DNA of 64,000 nucleotides from Mycobacterium lentiflavum (GCF_022374895.2 NZ_CP092423.2:5766001-5830000), one strand, 5' to 3'. Counted from the stretch's first letter, positions 32,351 to 41,438 are shown. Translations and numbers: made by a program. The notes: generated by a model not told the origin, from the letters alone.

Positions 32351-33903
32351 CGGTCTTCCAGCGCCGCATGCGCGGCGTTGTAGCCAGGGGTGAAGGTGAT
32401 CCCGGGTCCGCCGTGACAACCCGCACTGCCCAGGTACAGCCCCTTGATCGGGATCGGTTGGCCGAGAAAGCCTCTCGGACCCGGCCGATTGGGACCGATC
32501 TGGTTCGCGTTCAACAGGCCGTGGCAGTAGTCGCCGCCGGGGGCGCCGAACATCACTCCCATGTGCTTGGGTGTGAAGGTGGTGTGCCGGATGATGCTGC
32601 GTTCGAAATTCGGTGCCAGCCGGGTGATCTTGTCGATCACCCGCTGACCCATCTCGACCTTCGCCTGCCCGTAATCCACGTCGCCCTCGATCGGGAAGAA
32701 CAGCGCGAATACCGACGCGGCATGCTTGCCGTCGGGCGCCAGGTCCGGGTCGTTCTGCGACGGGATCTGCAACACGACCGTCGGGTCGGCCGGAACGATG
32801 CCGCGCCGGGCGTCCTCCCACTGCTGCTGGACTTCTTCCGGCGTGCAGAACAGCCCGATGGAGGCCTGCATGGCCCGGTCGTTGAGGATCTCGTAGGGTG
32901 CCGCGAATTCGGGGGCCTCGTCCAGTGCGAAGTGCATCTGCAAGTAGCTGCCGCGGTGATCGATGCGCGCATAGCGTTCCCGGATATCGGCGGGCAGCGC
33001 GGCGGGATCGACCATCTCGTTGAGCGTGACGTCCGGCGCGACGCCCGACACCACGATCGGGGCGTTCAACGTCTCCCCCGCCTCGGTGCGGATCCCGGTC
33101 ACCTGTCCGTCGGCGACCAGAATGTCGGTCACCTTGGTACGCAACCGAACTTCGCCGCCGTGGCTCTCGAACACCTCGCGCAGATGGGCGGTCAGCGCGC
33201 CGATGCCGCCGCGCAGCTTCTTCATCTGCATGGTGTCCCCGGTCGGAACGCCGAGTCCGAAGGCGAGCGCCGCAGCGCTTCCCGGCGTGGCCGGCCCGCG
33301 GTAGAGCGTGTTGACGGCCAGCACGGTCATCGAGCCGCGGATCGCACCGAACTTCTCGCGGTCCGGAAGGTAGCGGTCCAACACGTCGGTGACCGACCCG
33401 AACAGCATGTCGTCGATCGCCGAGCGCTCGAATTCATTTGTGGCACAGGCATACATCTCATCGATGCTCTTGGGTGGCGTCCCGGCTTCGAATCGGCCCA
33501 ACGCGCGGCACGGCGCCTGAGCCCATCCCATCAGGCCCGCCATCCCGTTGACGGCCTCCGCCCCGTGCACCTCGTTGAGGTGGGTGAACAGCTTGATCGG
33601 ATCGCTGTACTGGATCAGCGGATCATCGCCGACACCACGCACTGCCACCGACATCACGTCCAGGTCGATCGTCGGCATCGTGTCGAGCCCGAGCTCGTGG
33701 ACCACCTGGGACGACGTCGGGAACAGCACCGAGCCGGCGATCTCGAACTGGTACCCGTCGAACAGCTCGACGGTGGACGCCATACCGCCCGCGTAGAGCT
33801 TGGGGTCCAGGCACACCGTGCGCAGTCCCGCCTTCTGCAGCAGCACGGCCGCGGTGAGCCCGTTGTGCCCTGCACCGATAACGATCGCGTCATATTCAGT
33901 CAT
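32347..33903 (-). CDS. Phytoene-dehydrogenase-like FAD oxidoreductase (Rv3829c type)
   Basis: It has 518 residues. The N-terminal FAD motif is DAIVIGAGHNGLTAAVLL, followed by CLDPKLYAGGMAST, and the C-terminal FAD segment is GLYLGSAGCHGGPGITFTPGYNAA. The family is PYROXD2/carotenoid-dehydrogenase-like NAD(P)/FAD enzymes; the substrate is unknown. The start ATG 33903 has GGAGGG upstream; an in-frame start 10 codons earlier was rejected. An operator identical in half-site to that near the TetR gene lies 39-62 bases upstream. The gene follows the tetR gene on the same strand. Confidence 0.9.
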   Translation of the reverse strand: MTEYDAIVIGAGHNGLTAAVLLQKAGLRTVCLDPKLYAGGMASTVELFDGYQFEIAGSVLFPTSSQVVHELGLDTMPTIDLDVMSVAVRGVGDDPLIQYSDPIKLFTHLNEVHGAEAVNGMAGLMGWAQAPCRALGRFEAGTPPKSIDEMYACATNEFERSAIDDMLFGSVTDVLDRYLPDREKFGAIRGSMTVLAVNTLYRGPATPGSAAALAFGLGVPTGDTMQMKKLRGGIGALTAHLREVFESHGGEVRLRTKVTDILVADGQVTGIRTEAGETLNAPIVVSGVAPDVTLNEMVDPAALPADIRERYARIDHRGSYLQMHFALDEAPEFAAPYEILNDRAMQASIGLFCTPEEVQQQWEDARRGIVPADPTVVLQIPSQNDPDLAPDGKHAASVFALFFPIEGDVDYGQAKVEMGQRVIDKITRLAPNFERSIIRHTTFTPKHMGVMFGAPGGDYCHGLLNANQIGPNRPGPRGFLGQPIPIKGLYLGSAGCHGGPGITFTPGYNAAHAALEDR

Positions 33904-33941
33904 GTGCCTGCCCTCCGGAAAGGAGGCTCGCACGGCCGCAA

Positions 33942-33965
33942 AGTTTTGTCAATTATGACGAAACT
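33942..33965. promoter_or_regulatory. Putative TetR operator upstream of the oxidoreductase gene
   Basis: It is a 24-bp imperfect palindrome with half-sites AGTTTTGTCAAT and TATGACGAAACT. The left half is identical to the right half (read on the opposite strand) of the operator at 34621-34644. It overlaps the last codons of the tetR gene and precedes the oxidoreductase start by 39 bases. Confidence 0.65.
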
Positions 33966-34600
33966 CGCCGGCCGGTCGCCGAGCTCCACGAGTCGGTGAT
34001 GCCCGCGCGCAGCGACTCCAGCGCGGCGTGACACAGCCGCGCGAGTTCGCCCAGCGACCGGTCGTCGCTCTCCATCCATACCTCCATCGCGCCGAACACC
34101 GCGGCCGCGATGCACCGAGCGGTAACCGCGGTGCGTACCTGTTCGTCCACCGCCGGATGCGCGGTGCCGTTGGCCCCGCCGCTACGCCGTTGTAGTTGCG
34201 CGCCAATGGCATCGGCGAAGTCGGCCTGGACCTCGCGGATGTGGCGAACGATGCGACCGGGGTCGAGTTCGTCGTGGCGCAGGGCGGCGATTTTGGTCAC
34301 CGCGTCGACGTCATAGGGGAACGCGAAGATGGCCGACTGCACCGAATCGATGATCGCCTCGTCGGGCGGCCGGGCATCCAGCGCCGCCCGAAACCAGTGC
34401 AGCCCGGTGTAATCCGCGAACAGCAAGTCGTGCTTGGACGTGAAGTGGCGATAGAACGTGCGCAGCGATACCCCGGCATCGGCGGCAATCTGTTCCGCCG
34501 ACGTGTCTTCCACGCCCTGGGCCAGGAATCGCACCACCGCAGCCTGGCGCAACGCATCGCGGGTGCGCTCACTGCGTGCCGTCTGGGCGGGCCTGACCAT
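33953..34600 (-). CDS. TetR-family repressor (Rv3830c type)
   Basis: It has 215 residues. The N-terminal helix-turn-helix is typical: DTSAEQIAADAGVSLRTFYRHFTSKHDLL (about residues 32-60). The ligand-binding domain is unassigned. It is divergent from the DUF2834 gene and upstream of the oxidoreductase gene. Two matching palindromes flank it, so it very likely represses both neighbours and itself. Confidence 0.92.
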   Translation of the reverse strand: MVRPAQTARSERTRDALRQAAVVRFLAQGVEDTSAEQIAADAGVSLRTFYRHFTSKHDLLFADYTGLHWFRAALDARPPDEAIIDSVQSAIFAFPYDVDAVTKIAALRHDELDPGRIVRHIREVQADFADAIGAQLQRRSGGANGTAHPAVDEQVRTAVTARCIAAAVFGAMEVWMESDDRSLGELARLCHAALESLRAGITDSWSSATGRRVSS

Positions 34601-34620
34601 TTGAGTAAGGTACCAAGAAA

Positions 34621-34644
34621 TGTTGTGTCAATATTGACAAAACT
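34621..34644. promoter_or_regulatory. Putative TetR operator in the divergent tetR/DUF2834 gap
   Basis: The core TGTCAATATTGACA (34626-34639) is a perfect 14-bp palindrome. The right arm extends to ACAAAACT, the complement of AGTTTTGT. It lies 21 bases upstream of the tetR start and 26 upstream of the DUF2834 gene, so one bound repressor could shut off both. Confidence 0.72.
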
Positions 34645-34669
34645 TCGCGGCGGGGGTGAGACTGCGCCC

Positions 34670-35164
34670 ATGGTCTCCCTCATCACCCACGCGGTACTCG
34701 GACTCGCGGTCATCATCTGGATCGTCAGGTCAAACTCGACGGTCTTCGCCCGGCCCGCCGGCGGCGGATTCTTCTCTCCGATGGAAATCGTCTACTACGT
34801 CGTCGGGATCGCGTCGGTCGCGCTCGGCTGGTACTTCAACATCACCTACGTGGCGCAGTACTCGCACGGATCCACCAACCCGCTGTGGGGCGAACACGGG
34901 AGCTGGGCCGAATACATCAAGCTGATGTTCACCAACCCCGCGGCCAGCTCGGCCAGCCAGGACTACACGATCGCCAATGTCGTTCTGCTGCCGATCTTTA
35001 CCATCGTCGACGGCTATCGCCGCGGGTACAAGCGACCCTGGCTGTACTTCGTGTCCAGCCTGTTCACCAGCTTCGCGTTCGCGTTCGCGTTCTACTTCGC
35101 GACGATGGAACGGCAGCGCCGCCACGAACAAGAGCGCGCGATGGTCCCCAAAGTCAACGCCTAA
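34670..35164 (+). CDS. DUF2834 membrane protein (Rv3831 type)
   Basis: It has 164 residues and four predicted membrane helices (about 3-20, 37-60, 98-112, 123-140). The aromatic-rich segment GWYFNITYVAQ and NPLWGEHGSWAEY suggest a DUF2834-type protein. The start is ATG 34670, with GGTGAG upstream. It lies under a shared operator with tetR, and its stop overlaps the convergent diguanylate cyclase stop by four bases. No function is known to me. Confidence 0.82.
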   Translation: MVSLITHAVLGLAVIIWIVRSNSTVFARPAGGGFFSPMEIVYYVVGIASVALGWYFNITYVAQYSHGSTNPLWGEHGSWAEYIKLMFTNPAASSASQDYTIANVVLLPIFTIVDGYRRGYKRPWLYFVSSLFTSFAFAFAFYFATMERQRRHEQERAMVPKVNA

Positions 35165-36255
35165 GGCTGCGCGCTTCGCGGGATCGGTGCCCGGTGATGG
35201 CCGACCTGATTGCCCCCGCGACGTTTCGCCACGTACATCGCGTCGTCGGCGGCCACGGTCAGGGCGGCGATCAAAGACTCGGGCTCATGCACTCGAGGGT
35301 CGGGACGGGCGCCGGCCGTCCCGACGCTGGCGGTGATTCTGAACGGTAACCGTGCGATGGCCTCACACAGCATTTGTGCCCGCCCGTCCACCTCGTCCGG
35401 GTTCCAGCCGGCGGCGATCACGAATTCCTCGCCACCCGAGCGGCCGATGACCGTGGCGTCGTCGCTGGTGTCTCGCAGCGCGCGAGCCACCGAGACGAGC
35501 GCTGCGTCGCCGGTGCCGTGCCCATGGAGATCGTTCAGCTGTTTGAAACGGTCCAAGTCGATCACCGCGATCACGAGATGACCGAACTCCTCGCTCAACT
35601 TTTCCGCCAGCACTTTGGCGCGCCGCTCGAATCCGCCGCGGTTCAGCAACCCGGTGAGTTGGTCGCGTTCGGACTGGAGCGCGTCGGCGCGAAGCACGTA
35701 TACAACCGCTTGGACACCGAACGGCACCGCCAGGTTCAGGATCAGCAGAACCTCGTATCCGCAGGACGCGGCCACGATGCCGTACCTTTCGGCAAGGCGG
35801 ACGAACTCGTAAGCACCTACCAGCGCGGTGATCACGAAGTTGTAGAGCATCAGCGGTGCGGTGTGAAACAGCGAGATGTAACTGGCCAGCGTCGCGAAGG
35901 TCATGCAGGCGAGCACGGCGGAGATCGGCCCAGTCTGAGACAGCGTGGTCAGCACGATGCTCGCGTTGCCCAACACCGTCAGCCGGACCGCCTGGCCGCG
36001 GCCGGGCCAGTGCAGCGCCCACAGCGCGGCCACGATCGCCGCGCCGATACACCCCAACGCCGCACAGATGACCCCCACGGGGGTGCGCGGCCCCAACGAG
36101 CTCCAGATCGTCGCGCCCGCGGTGACGGACAACGAGCCCGCAATTGCGGCGATGGCGACCCGCGTGACCGTGTCCATCCGCCGGGTCGCCAAGTGTGCGC
36201 TCAATTGGTCATAGTGATCGGTTTGGCGCCACCACAAGCCGATCACACCTCGCAC
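35161..36255 (-). CDS. Membrane GGDEF diguanylate cyclase
   Basis: It has 364 residues. About six N-terminal hydrophobic segments (residues 30-190) form a sensor. The linker RDQLTGLLNRGGF and cyclase core AVIDLDRFKQLND follow. The active-site motif is GGEEF at 274-278, a catalytically competent variant. No RxxD inhibitory site is visible five residues upstream, so product inhibition through that site is unlikely. A strong ribosome-binding site (GGAGGGGGAGG) precedes GTG 36255. M. tuberculosis has other genes here, so this is a lineage-variable position. Confidence 0.93.
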   Translation of the reverse strand: MRGVIGLWWRQTDHYDQLSAHLATRRMDTVTRVAIAAIAGSLSVTAGATIWSSLGPRTPVGVICAALGCIGAAIVAALWALHWPGRGQAVRLTVLGNASIVLTTLSQTGPISAVLACMTFATLASYISLFHTAPLMLYNFVITALVGAYEFVRLAERYGIVAASCGYEVLLILNLAVPFGVQAVVYVLRADALQSERDQLTGLLNRGGFERRAKVLAEKLSEEFGHLVIAVIDLDRFKQLNDLHGHGTGDAALVSVARALRDTSDDATVIGRSGGEEFVIAAGWNPDEVDGRAQMLCEAIARLPFRITASVGTAGARPDPRVHEPESLIAALTVAADDAMYVAKRRGGNQVGHHRAPIPRSAQP

Positions 36256-36333
36256 GCTCGACCTCCCCCTCCAAAGGCCAGACCGACTGCTCGATCATAG
36301 GGTCCGCGGCGCGCCTCGGTGTCGGTTCGGCGG

Positions 36334-37590
36334 CTAAGTCGGTTCCAACACCTCGGTCCCGACGAACGGCACCAGCGCCTCGGGTACCCGCACGGTGCCG
36401 TCGGGCCGCTGGTGGTTCTCCAGGATCGACACCAGCCAGCGGGTGGTGCCCAGCGTGCCGTTGAGCGTGGCCGCGATCTGCGGCTTGCCTCCCGCGTCGC
36501 GATAGCGGGTGGCCAGCCGGCGCGCCTGGAACGTGGTGCAGTTCGACGTCGACGTCAGCTCACGGTAGGTCTGCTGGGTCGGAACCCAAGCCTCACAATC
36601 GAACTTGCGAGCCGCCGACGACCCGAGATCGCCCGCGGCGACGTCGATTACCCGGTACGGCACCTCGATGAGCGCCAGCATCTCGCGCTGCCAGCCCAGC
36701 AGCCGCTGGTGTTCGGCGTCGGCCTCGTCCGGCGTGCAGTAGACGAAACCTTCGACCTTGTCGAATTGATGCACCCGGATGATGCCGCGGGTGTCCTTGC
36801 CGTAGCTGCCGGCCTCGCGGCGGAAACACGACGACCAGCCCGCGTACCGTAGCGGGCCGCCGGACAGGTCCAGGATCTCGTCGGCGTGGTAGCCCGCCAA
36901 TGGCACCTCCGAGGTGCCCACCAGGTAAAGGTCGTCGGCCTCGACCCGGTAGATCTCGTCGGCGTGGGCGCCCAGAAATCCGGTGCCGGCCATCACCTCC
37001 GGACGGACCAGCACCGGCGGGATCATCGGGACGAATCCGTTCTCGACGGCCAGCCGCAGCGCCAGCTGTAGCAGGCCCAGCTGCAGCAGCGCGCCCTTGC
37101 CGGTCAGGAAGTAGAACCGCGAGCCGGACACCTTGGCGCCGCGCGCCATGTCGATCAGACCCAGCGACTCACCCAACTCCAGATGATCCTTCGGGTTCTC
37201 GATCGCCGGCGGCTCACCGACGATGTCGAGCACCGCGAAGTCGGCCTCCCCGCCCGCGGGCACCCCGTCGATGACGACGTTCGAGATCGCCATGTGTGCG
37301 GCGGTGAACGCCGTCTCCGCGTCGGCCTGGGCGGTCTCGGCCGCCTTCACCTCTTCGGCGAGCTGCTTGGCGCGCGCCAACAAGGCCGGGCGCTCCTCGG
37401 GCGACGCCTTGCCCACGCTCTTGCTGGCGGCCTTCTGATCGGCGCGCAGCGTGTCGGCCGTCGAGATCGCGGCCCGGCGGGCGGCGTCGGCCGTCAGCAG
37501 CGCGTCGACCAGCGCCGGATCCTCACCGCGGCTGAGTTGGGAGCGGCGGACGGCGTCGGGGTCTTCCCGGAGCAGCTTGAGGTCGATCAC
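36334..37590 (-). CDS. serS: Seryl-tRNA synthetase
   Basis: It charges tRNA-Ser and, indirectly, provides Ser-tRNA for selenocysteine where used. It has 418 residues. The N-terminal long antiparallel coiled coil (about 30-100) binds the tRNA arm. Class II motif 2 is [16 protein letters not shown] and motif 3 is [18 protein letters not shown]. The usual length and all motifs are intact. The start is ATG 37590, divergent from the Rv3835-type gene. Confidence 0.97.
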   Translation of the reverse strand: MIDLKLLREDPDAVRRSQLSRGEDPALVDALLTADAARRAAISTADTLRADQKAASKSVGKASPEERPALLARAKQLAEEVKAAETAQADAETAFTAAHMAISNVVIDGVPAGGEADFAVLDIVGEPPAIENPKDHLELGESLGLIDMARGAKVSGSRFYFLTGKGALLQLGLLQLALRLAVENGFVPMIPPVLVRPEVMAGTGFLGAHADEIYRVEADDLYLVGTSEVPLAGYHADEILDLSGGPLRYAGWSSCFRREAGSYGKDTRGIIRVHQFDKVEGFVYCTPDEADAEHQRLLGWQREMLALIEVPYRVIDVAAGDLGSSAARKFDCEAWVPTQQTYRELTSTSNCTTFQARRLATRYRDAGGKPQIAATLNGTLGTTRWLVSILENHQRPDGTVRVPEALVPFVGTEVLEPT

Positions 37591-37701
37591 GGCCGCAAGA
37601 TTACTTTCGGCCGGGCGCCCGCCGCGCGGAGCATCCGAAGGAGCTAGCCCCAGGACTCACATCTGTAACTTTTGTCACGTTCGCTCGGGCGTCCTGTCAG
37701 A

Positions 37702-39087
37702 ATGGAGGCGATGTCGGACACGCTCGAGACGGAAGTCGCCGCGCCAGGCCCGCCCGCCGCCGAGGCGGAGCGGCCGCTGGCCGGCTTCCAGTTGCCGCGC
37801 ACCCTGCAGGCGACGGCGACCCGACGGGCGTTGCTTCTGTTCGCGCTCGGCGGGCTGTTGATCGCCGGCCTGGTAACCGCACTGCCGGTCGGCGGGCCGG
37901 GGCAGGGCCGGCTTGCCGGCTACCTCGACAGCAATCCGGTACCCAGCACCGGAGCTAAGACCGACGCCGCCTTCAACCGCGCCAAAAGCGGCGATTGTCT
38001 GATGTGGCCGGACGTCACACCGGAGTCCGCGAGCATCGTCAAGTGCACCGACGACCACAAGTTCGAGGTCGCCGAATCCATCGACATGCGCACCTTCCCC
38101 GGCTCGGAATACGGTCCCAACGCCGCCCCGCCGTCGCCGGCTCGCATCCAACAGATCAGCCAGGAGCAGTGCGAGGCCGCGGTGCGCCGTTACCTCGGGC
38201 CAAAATACGACCCCAACAGCAAATTCAGCGTCAGCCTGCTGTGGGCGGGTGATCGGGCCTGGCGCCAGTCCGGCGAGCGCCGCATGTTGTGCGGCCTGCA
38301 GATGCCCGGCGCGAACAACGAACAGGCCGCTTTCAAGGGCAAGGTCGCCGACGTCGACCAGTCCAAGGTGTGGCCGGCCGGCACCTGCCTGGGCATCGAC
38401 TCGACCGCCAACCAGCCCATCGACGTCCCGGTCGACTGCAAGGCGCCGCACGCGATGGAGGTCACCGGCACGGTGAACCTGGCCGAGAAGTTCACGGGGG
38501 CGCTGCCGGCCGAGCCCGAGCAAGACGGCTACATCAAGGACGCCTGCACCAAGATGACCGACGCCTATCTCGCGCCGGTTAAGTTGCGCACCACCACGTT
38601 GACGCTGATTTACCCGACCGTGGCGCTGCCGAGTTGGTCGGCGGGTAGCCGCGAGGTCGCCTGCAGCATCGGCGCCACACTGGGCAACGGGGGCTGGGCC
38701 ACCCTGGTCAACAGGGCCAAGGGTCAGCTGCTGATCAACGGTATGGCCCCGGTGCCGCCGCCCGACATTCCCGAAGAGCGGCTGACGATGCCGCAGATGC
38801 CGCAGCTTCCGGTTCAGGTTCCGGCCAGCCCGGCGAGCCCGCCCCAGCAGTCCAACGCTCCCCCGGAGATGCCGCAGGGCAATCAGCACCTGCCCCAGCA
38901 GCAGCCGGTGGTGACACCGCCCCGGGCGACCACGCAAGCCCCGGCTAACCAAGCGCCGCAAGATGTTCCGGCGCCTCCGGCCGACAACGGTGCACCGCCG
39001 GCGGGCAACCAGGCGCCACCGCCGATGCCGGACGCACCTCCACCGGGCGCACCGCCCGCGCCAGCCGAGCCGGCACCGGCAGGCTAG
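37702..39087 (+). CDS. Membrane-anchored septum-formation-family protein (Rv3835 type)
   Basis: It has 461 residues. A cytoplasmic N-terminus precedes one membrane helix (about 42-62, ALLLFALGGLLIAGLV). An extracytoplasmic domain follows with two related modules, each with paired cysteines (GDCLMWPDV, VKCTDDHKFEV; GTCLGIDS, VDCKAPHAMEV). That pattern is typical of the septum-formation family, whose members sense or bind at the cell wall. The last 110 residues are Pro/Gln/Ala-rich. ATG 37702 was chosen; ATG 37711 is an alternative, with its ribosome-binding site too close. A TAACTT -10 element lies at 37666-37671. Confidence 0.85.
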   Translation: MEAMSDTLETEVAAPGPPAAEAERPLAGFQLPRTLQATATRRALLLFALGGLLIAGLVTALPVGGPGQGRLAGYLDSNPVPSTGAKTDAAFNRAKSGDCLMWPDVTPESASIVKCTDDHKFEVAESIDMRTFPGSEYGPNAAPPSPARIQQISQEQCEAAVRRYLGPKYDPNSKFSVSLLWAGDRAWRQSGERRMLCGLQMPGANNEQAAFKGKVADVDQSKVWPAGTCLGIDSTANQPIDVPVDCKAPHAMEVTGTVNLAEKFTGALPAEPEQDGYIKDACTKMTDAYLAPVKLRTTTLTLIYPTVALPSWSAGSREVACSIGATLGNGGWATLVNRAKGQLLINGMAPVPPPDIPEERLTMPQMPQLPVQVPASPASPPQQSNAPPEMPQGNQHLPQQQPVVTPPRATTQAPANQAPQDVPAPPADNGAPPAGNQAPPPMPDAPPPGAPPAPAEPAPAG

Positions 39088-39091
39088 CCGC

Positions 39092-39442
39092 GTGGCCGTG
39101 CGGATGGATCCGCAGCGGTTCGACGAACTGGTCTCCGACGCACTCGATCTGATCCCTGCCCAGCTGGCGGCCGCGATGGACAACGTCGTCATCCTCGTCG
39201 AGGACCGCCATCCCGACGAGCCCGAACTGCTGGGGCTCTACGAAGGGGTGGCGTTGACCGAGCGTGACTCCGACTACGGTGGATCGCTGCCGGACGCCAT
39301 CACGATCTACCGCGAGGCACTGCTAGATATCTGCGACTCCGATGACGACGTCGTCGAGGAGGTGGCGATCACCGTGATCCACGAAATTGCCCACCATTTC
39401 GGTATCGACGATGACCGGCTCGAAGAACTGGGCTGGGGCTAA
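39092..39442 (+). CDS. Minimal zincin metallopeptidase-like protein (Rv3836 type)
   Basis: It has 116 residues. The zinc motif VIHEIAHHFGIDDDRL fits HEXXHXXGXXD, and the family is the small zincin-like metallopeptidases (DUF1025/peptidase M-like) found next to metabolic genes. It starts five bases after the Rv3835-type stop at GTG 39092; a later in-frame GTG (39098) and ATG (39104) are alternatives. Co-transcription with the upstream gene is likely. Confidence 0.85.
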   Translation: MAVRMDPQRFDELVSDALDLIPAQLAAAMDNVVILVEDRHPDEPELLGLYEGVALTERDSDYGGSLPDAITIYREALLDICDSDDDVVEEVAITVIHEIAHHFGIDDDRLEELGWG

Positions 39443-39469
39443 AGATTCCCGAGATTTCCGAGATTCCCG
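39443..39469. repeat. Three 9-bp tandem repeats
   Basis: AGATTCCCG, AGATTTCCG and AGATTCCCG follow one another immediately after the metallopeptidase stop. The role is unknown; it may be slippage-derived. Confidence 0.6.
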
Positions 39470-39485
39470 CAATCCGCCGATCTTC

Positions 39486-39503
39486 TCCGCGCGGCAGCGC
39501 GGA
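39486..39503 (+). terminator. Short GC hairpin after the Rv3836-type gene
   Basis: The arms TCCGCGC and GCGCGGA pair perfectly around a 4-nt loop, followed by TTTG. It is a plausible intrinsic terminator for the Rv3835-Rv3836 unit. Confidence 0.55.
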
Positions 39504-39533
39504 TTTGTCGTCCCCTGGTGCTAGGAACAGCCT

Positions 39534-39725
39534 ATGAGCGCAGAATGCCGCGACTGCCGAGCCGGCCTAGAACACTGCCACGGCACCATCATTCGCCACT
39601 CGCTGCGCCGTTCGGAGTGCACCGAGCCGGACTGCGTCAGCCCCGAGCTGCTGGCGCACACGTTCGTCATCGACTGCGACGCCGTCGGCTGCACCTGCAC
39701 AGAATTGGTGGCGCTGGCGGTCTGA
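39534..39725 (+). CDS. 63-aa cysteine-rich protein
   Basis: It has eight cysteines (5, 8, 15, 29, 34, 48, 53, 55) and His16. The pairs C5/C8, C29/C34 and C53/C55 suggest one or two zinc sites. The start ATG 39534 has AGGA eight bases upstream, and a terminator precedes the gene. The frame ends one base before the convergent phosphatase. I do not recognise a named family. The regular Cys spacing and good ribosome-binding site favour a real gene. Confidence 0.6.
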   Translation: MSAECRDCRAGLEHCHGTIIRHSLRRSECTEPDCVSPELLAHTFVIDCDAVGCTCTELVALAV

Positions 39726-40412
39726 TCAGCCCATCGGATCGGTGCCCGAGTGCACCGCGTCCGCGACGGGGCTCGGCTCGGGCTCCGGGTAGAACGGCGG
39801 CGTCAGGGTTCCCCATCGCACACAACTCCACCGCCCGTCGGTGATCGGGGCCAGCACCACCGACTCCGCATTGCCCAGGTGGTTGTCCAGGGCGAAGCCG
39901 GCGTCGACTCCGGCCAGCACCGCGGATACCAGCCGGATCGCCGCGCCATGGCTGACGACGACGATGTCGCCGGTCCACGCGTGGTCGTCGAGGTAGCGCA
40001 TCCGCAACTCGGTAAGCACCGGGACGTAGCGGTCCAGCACGTCGTTGGCGGTTTCGCCGCCGGGCAGCGCCACGTCGAGTTCGCCGTGCTGCCAGCGCTC
40101 GTAAATGGCGTTGAACTCCGCGACCGCCTCGTCGTCGTTGCGGTTTTCCAGGTGCCCCACCTGTACCTCGTGTATCCCGGCGAATTCACGCGGGGCCACG
40201 TCGACGTGGCTGCCGATCACCGCGGCGGTCTGTGCCGCCCGGTTGGCCACCGAGTGCGCGAGCAGCGCCGGGCGCCCGGCGTCGAGCGCGAACGCCCGCG
40301 CCTGGTCGCGCCCCGTCGGCGTCAGATCCGTCCCGGGCGGCCGGGTGTCCAGCCGCCGTTCGACATTGCCGAACGACTGGCCGTGCCGAAGCAGCACCAA
40401 CCGACCACTCAT
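39726..40412 (-). CDS. Histidine phosphatase, phosphoglycerate mutase family (Rv3837c type)
   Basis: It has 228 residues. The catalytic RHG motif is LLRHGQSFGNVE, the second His is in VVVSHGAAIRL, and the acid/base Glu is in the GGETANDVLD region. It is probably a phosphatase with broad or unknown substrate and not a glycolytic mutase. The start ATG overlaps the pheA stop by four bases (ATGA), so it is translationally coupled to pheA. Confidence 0.9.
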   Translation of the reverse strand: MSGRLVLLRHGQSFGNVERRLDTRPPGTDLTPTGRDQARAFALDAGRPALLAHSVANRAAQTAAVIGSHVDVAPREFAGIHEVQVGHLENRNDDEAVAEFNAIYERWQHGELDVALPGGETANDVLDRYVPVLTELRMRYLDDHAWTGDIVVVSHGAAIRLVSAVLAGVDAGFALDNHLGNAESVVLAPITDGRWSCVRWGTLTPPFYPEPEPSPVADAVHSGTDPMG

Positions 40413-41380
40413 CGTCTAAATCCCCCCGCCGAAGCATCGGCCTGCTCAGGTTTACCCTCCCGCAGCCGCGCCAGCCAGCGCGACGCCTCGTCTGGTGGTG
40501 GTGGCCCGATGCCCGTCGCCGAGCCCGTCGGCCAGGAACCTAGATACCGCACGTCCACACAACGACGGTGCAGCGCCTTGAGTGCCTCGGCGACAGCATC
40601 GTCGTCGATATGTCCCGCGCAGTCGACGAAGAACTGATAGGTACCGAGTTCGGTTCGGGTCGGCCGGGATTCGATTCGGGTCAGGTCGATGTCGCGGATG
40701 CCGAATTCGCCCAGCGCCGCGAGCAGTGCGCCCGGCGCATTCTCGATCCGCAACACCACCGAGGTGCGATCGGCACCGGTACGCACCGGCGGCGGCCCTG
40801 GGCGGCCCACTAACACGAAGCGGGTCCGGGCGTTGAGTTCGTCGACCACGCCTTGGGCCAGCGACTCGAGCTTCCAGTGCGTAGCGGCCAGCGGCGAGGT
40901 CACCGCGGCGTCGGCCTCACCCTTGGCCACCTGCCGCGCGGCATCGGCGTTCGAGTACGCCGGGCGCAGTTCGACGTCGGGCAAGTTGGCGGCGAGCCAG
41001 CGGCGCACCTGGGCGGCAGCCACCGGAAAGGCCGCCAGCGTCTTGACGTCGTCGGCGCCGAGTTTCTTACCCAGGCCGGGTTGGACGACGATGCTGAAGG
41101 CCACGTCCAGCGTCGTCTCGGCGAAGATCTGCATCGGCGAGCCGTTCGCAAGGCTGTCCAATGTCGGCACCACCGTGCCGTCGATCGAGTTCTCGATCGG
41201 CACACACGCGTAGTCGGTCTCCCCGCTGCGGACTGCCTCGAGCGCGGCGGGCGTGCTTTCGATCGGTGTCCGCTCTACCGGGCCCAGATGATGGTCGGGG
41301 ATCAGCCCGGCCGACATCATCTGCAAGAGCGCTGCCTCGGTGAAGGTCCCTTCGGGACCGAGGTAAGTGATGCCGACCAC
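40409..41380 (-). CDS. pheA: Prephenate dehydratase
   Basis: It converts prephenate to phenylpyruvate in phenylalanine synthesis. It has 323 residues. The catalytic PDT domain is at about 1-185 (TYLGPEGTFTEAAL, CVPIENSIDGTV, the catalytic TRF in ARTRFVLVG). The regulatory ACT domain follows (ENAPGALLAALGEFGI, then ESRP), so allosteric control by amino acids is expected. I chose GTG 41380, which gives a protein starting MVGITYLGPEG, matching the family, with AGGG eight bases upstream. An extension up to 41407 is possible. It is divergent from the IdeR-box gene. Confidence 0.95.
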   Translation of the reverse strand: MVGITYLGPEGTFTEAALLQMMSAGLIPDHHLGPVERTPIESTPAALEAVRSGETDYACVPIENSIDGTVVPTLDSLANGSPMQIFAETTLDVAFSIVVQPGLGKKLGADDVKTLAAFPVAAAQVRRWLAANLPDVELRPAYSNADAARQVAKGEADAAVTSPLAATHWKLESLAQGVVDELNARTRFVLVGRPGPPPVRTGADRTSVVLRIENAPGALLAALGEFGIRDIDLTRIESRPTRTELGTYQFFVDCAGHIDDDAVAEALKALHRRCVDVRYLGSWPTGSATGIGPPPPDEASRWLARLREGKPEQADASAGGFRR

Positions 41381-41438
41381 GGTGACAACCCTAGTGGCCT
41401 CCATCAAAAAGCGGCCTTGCTTCGACCTTCGATCTAAG

